DNA from: Candidatus Bathyarchaeota archaeon ex4484_205
Lineage (GTDB): Archaea; Thermoproteota; EX4484-205
Length of the DNA stretch: 34,489 bases
Assembly (NCBI GenBank): GCA_002255045.1
Contig: NJEE01000008.1
Coordinates: 1 to 34,489, forward strand
Reading direction: 5' to 3'
The notes under the pieces are model-generated. The model ran no database searches. It saw only the letters and a program-made list of their open reading frames with translations, and was not told the origin of the DNA. Both the position numbers and the translations under genes were made by a program. Within the stretch, counting starts at the first letter, position 1. Each line of letters begins with the position of its first letter. Of this stretch, positions 32,246 to 34,489 are shown one piece after another.

Positions 32246-33748
32246 ATGGCTAGCTCACTTTATAGGGGGCGTCTCGGGATTTCCATGGAGACGGACACCT
32301 TGTCTTATCTCTCCTCACTAGAAGAAGATGTATGGATTGTGAAGGAAGACCTTCTGGGAAGTATTTCTCATGTATTGATGTTAGCCGAAAAGAATATAAT
32401 CAATAAGGAAGATGCCAAGAAAATTCTCTCAGCTCTTCTAGAACTATGGAAAAATTTTCCTCCAATTCTCCAAACTAAAGAAAAATATGAAGATATTCAC
32501 GAGTATATTGAAAATTTCGTTGTGTCACATGCAGGCATAGTGGGGAAAAGAATGCATATAGGAAGATCTAGAAATGATCAAGTAGCACTAGATCTTAGAT
32601 TAAAGGTTAGAAAGGAGCTTGTAGAGGTAATGCGGCTTTCCCTCGAATTCATGGGTTCTCTTCTCAAACTGGCTGAGAAATATGAGCATCAAATCTTTCC
32701 TTTCTACACACACTTACAACAGGCTCAATTAGGTCTGTTATCCCATTATTTTCTGAGCTACTTCGATGCATTTGTAAGGGACTTCGAACGTCTCAAATTT
32801 TCATTTAGGATAACTAATTTCTCACCTTTGGGTGCATCAGCCATTGCAGGTACAAGAATTCCTCTCGATAGATTATATATTTCAAAACTCCTAGGGTTCG
32901 ACGGTCTCATTGAAAACAGTTTAGATGCAGTATCCTCTCGTGATTATATGTTAGATGTCCTTAACTCGTTAAACTCATTAATGCTTAACATATCACGTAT
33001 GTCAGAAGATATAGTTATATGGTCCACTATGGAATTCGGTTTCTTAGAAATTGGAGATGAGTATTCTTCTGTTTCTAGTGTAATGCCTCAGAAGAAGAAT
33101 CCATGCGTTTTTGAAATTGCACGGGCAAGATGCAGTAAAGTCATCTCCTCCTACCTTTATTTCACATCCATACTGAAAGGATTGCCAAGTGGATATAACC
33201 GTGACCTTCAGGAGACTAAAATCCCCCTCATAAATGCCTTCTTAGCAACTAAAAACACTTTACAAATCTTGTCTAAAGCAGTATCTTCTCTAAAGATTAA
33301 CGAAAAAAATATTCTCAAACACCTTGAATCGGGGTACATCTTTGCTGTAGACTTAGCTGAAATTTTGGTTGAAAAATTCAATATACCTTTCAGAGATGCC
33401 CATCGAATAGTTGGCAGACTTGTCCACTATTGTATTGCTAATGAACTGAAGTTGACTGAAATTCCAGAGAATATTTTCAAGGAAATCTCTTCTTCCATTC
33501 TCGGGAAACCTATAAAGCTTCCTACCGAGCTCAGAGCCTTCTCTACCAATCCCGTCGAGGTGCTTAAGAAAAGGAGAGTTGTAGGCTCTCCCTCCCCCAA
33601 AGAAATTTCAAGAATGCTTTCTGAGAGAAAAGAAAGACTTAAGAAATTAGAAGAAGAAGTATACATCCTCTCAGAAAGTCTTGAAAAGATTGAAGAAAAT
33701 GTTATAGAGAATGCCAAAAAATTTTTAGGAAGCTCCAACAGAGAATAA
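32246..33748 (+). CDS. argH: Argininosuccinate lyase
   Basis: Splits argininosuccinate to arginine and fumarate, last step of arginine synthesis. The 500 residues are somewhat longer than the usual 450-470, owing mostly to a C-terminal Lys/Glu-rich helix (SERKERLKKLEEEVYIL). The family motifs are HIGRSRNDQVALDLRL, THLQQAQ (catalytic His region) and SSVMPQKKNP (catalytic Ser loop). The ATG at 32,246 gives a normal N-terminus; longer frames run back over the mutase gene and are not plausible. A TATA-like TTTATTAGG lies about 35 nt upstream. argG follows after 4 nt. Confidence 0.93.
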   Translation: MASSLYRGRLGISMETDTLSYLSSLEEDVWIVKEDLLGSISHVLMLAEKNIINKEDAKKILSALLELWKNFPPILQTKEKYEDIHEYIENFVVSHAGIVGKRMHIGRSRNDQVALDLRLKVRKELVEVMRLSLEFMGSLLKLAEKYEHQIFPFYTHLQQAQLGLLSHYFLSYFDAFVRDFERLKFSFRITNFSPLGASAIAGTRIPLDRLYISKLLGFDGLIENSLDAVSSRDYMLDVLNSLNSLMLNISRMSEDIVIWSTMEFGFLEIGDEYSSVSSVMPQKKNPCVFEIARARCSKVISSYLYFTSILKGLPSGYNRDLQETKIPLINAFLATKNTLQILSKAVSSLKINEKNILKHLESGYIFAVDLAEILVEKFNIPFRDAHRIVGRLVHYCIANELKLTEIPENIFKEISSSILGKPIKLPTELRAFSTNPVEVLKKRRVVGSPSPKEISRMLSERKERLKKLEEEVYILSESLEKIEENVIENAKKFLGSSNRE

Positions 33749-33752
33749 AGGG

Positions 33753-34489
33753 ATGTCTGGTAAAGTTGTATTGGCCTATTCTGGCGGTTTAGACTCCACC
33801 CTTATAGCAATCTTACTGAAGGAGAAATATGGTTTTAAGGAAGTAATCCCCGTGGCTGTAGACGTAGGTCAGGGAGATGTTGAAATAAATATAGCAAAAT
33901 CTAGAGCAGAAAAACTTGGTCTCGACCTCCGACTAATAGACGCCAAGGAAGAATTTGCTGTAGAATATATAGCCCGTTGTATAAAGGCGAATGGAAGTTA
34001 TGAAGGTTATCCCATGGGAACCTCAATGACACGTGTACTCATTGCAAGTAAAGTGATGGAGACCGCCTCTGAAGAAGGTGCTGAGGCTGTAGCCCATGGA
34101 TGTACTGGAAAGGGTAACGACCAATTTAGGATGGAGGCCACTTTCCGCTATTATAACCCCAATATAAGGGTCATTGCTCCTGTACGGGAGCTGAATCTGA
34201 GCCGTTCTCAAGAAGAGGAAATGCTACGAGAATATGGAATAGACCCCAAGGAAGGTAGACGTGGCGTCTTAGGTGGGGATGTTAATATGTGGAGTCACTC
34301 TATAGGAAGCGGCCAAGTAGAGAATCTATCCTCACGGTATTATTCTGATTATATTTGGTGCGTGCCTCCCGAGAAAGCCCCTGATGAACCTCTTGAGCTT
34401 CACATCAAATTCAGGAATGGAGTTCCTATAGAAGTAAACAATATTACCGATCCCGTAGAGATGATAATATATCTGAATGAAGTAGGTGG
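33753..34489 (+). CDS. argG: Argininosuccinate synthase, 3' end outside the window
   Basis: Joins citrulline and aspartate using ATP. The 245 residues seen include the ATP pyrophosphatase P-loop AYSGGLDST (8-16), IPVAVDVGQG, YPMGTSMTRVLIA, AHGCTGKGNDQFRMEA and IRVIAPVRELN. The loop that usually reads NLWGRSIE.G is here NMWSHSIGSG, so the Glu is replaced by Gly. The ATG has AAAGGG just upstream and lies 4 nt after the argH stop, so argH-argG form an operon. The frame is open to the end of the window. Confidence 0.94.
   Translation, partial: MSGKVVLAYSGGLDSTLIAILLKEKYGFKEVIPVAVDVGQGDVEINIAKSRAEKLGLDLRLIDAKEEFAVEYIARCIKANGSYEGYPMGTSMTRVLIASKVMETASEEGAEAVAHGCTGKGNDQFRMEATFRYYNPNIRVIAPVRELNLSRSQEEEMLREYGIDPKEGRRGVLGGDVNMWSHSIGSGQVENLSSRYYSDYIWCVPPEKAPDEPLELHIKFRNGVPIEVNNITDPVEMIIYLNEVG

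Noticed and set aside
1-34489. Mobile elements, CRISPR arrays, toxin-antitoxin or defence genes
   Set aside because: No transposase, integrase, repeat-spacer pattern, or known defence motif was found on either strand.

Overview
The window is a compact, gene-dense stretch of an archaeal chromosome. The archaeal markers are the proteasome/SBDS/exosome cluster, a family B DNA polymerase, archaeal EF-2, a group II chaperonin, tRNA splicing endonuclease, prefoldin beta, KEOPS Pcc1, TATA-type promoters 25-35 nt ahead of many starts, GGAGGTGAT-type ribosome binding sites, and an intron-containing tRNA. The EF-2 switch I sequence (RQMTIKAAN type) and the gene content resemble the TACK archaea more than the Euryarchaeota, but the lineage cannot be fixed from this window. 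Base composition is AT-leaning, and I see no insertion sequence, CRISPR array, integrase or rRNA.

Layout. 1-6.1 kb: the end of a PhoU-like gene, endA, a 5'-truncated inositol-1-phosphate synthase gene, an unknown gene, a zinc-ribbon membrane protein, pyrF, and leuCD. 6.1-10.5 kb: an agmatinase/arginase-family enzyme, a Gfo/Idh/MocA oxidoreductase and DNA polymerase B. 10.5-16.5 kb: the conserved RNA/protein quality-control cluster (rnp2, psmA, sdo1, rrp4, rrp41, rrp42, eL43, pcc1, pfdB, and a DHH phosphoesterase). 16.5-18.9 kb: an ECF transporter energising module with no visible substrate subunit. 19-23.4 kb: EF-2, a small zinc protein, the thermosome and a tRNA-Gly(CCC) gene with a 13-nt intron. 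23.4-25.4 kb: a more individual stretch with a structured mRNA leader, an ABC ATPase homologue that has lost its catalytic motifs, and a membrane partner. 25.4-30.2 kb: the branched-chain amino-acid operon ilvB(broken)-ilvN-ilvC-ilvD behind a second structured leader. 30.2-34.5 kb: a rhomboid protease, a phosphomannomutase/phosphoglucomutase, argH and the start of argG.

How the genes fit together. ilvBNCD with leuCD covers most of valine/isoleucine/leucine synthesis, argGH gives the last two arginine steps, and pyrF the last UMP step, so the organism appears largely prototrophic. EndA would remove the intron of the tRNA seen here. The best candidates for something new are (i) the 23,711-23,788 leader: a C-box/k-turn-like motif sits on a 10-bp stem whose 3' arm can alternatively pair with the downstream Shine-Dalgarno; (ii) the catalytically dead ABC ATPase it precedes; and (iii) the structured leader ahead of the ilv operon. 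Two genes (inositol-phosphate synthase near 2,225 and ilvB near 26,203) are broken at sharp points. Since their pathway partners are intact, assembly errors must be excluded before calling them pseudogenes.
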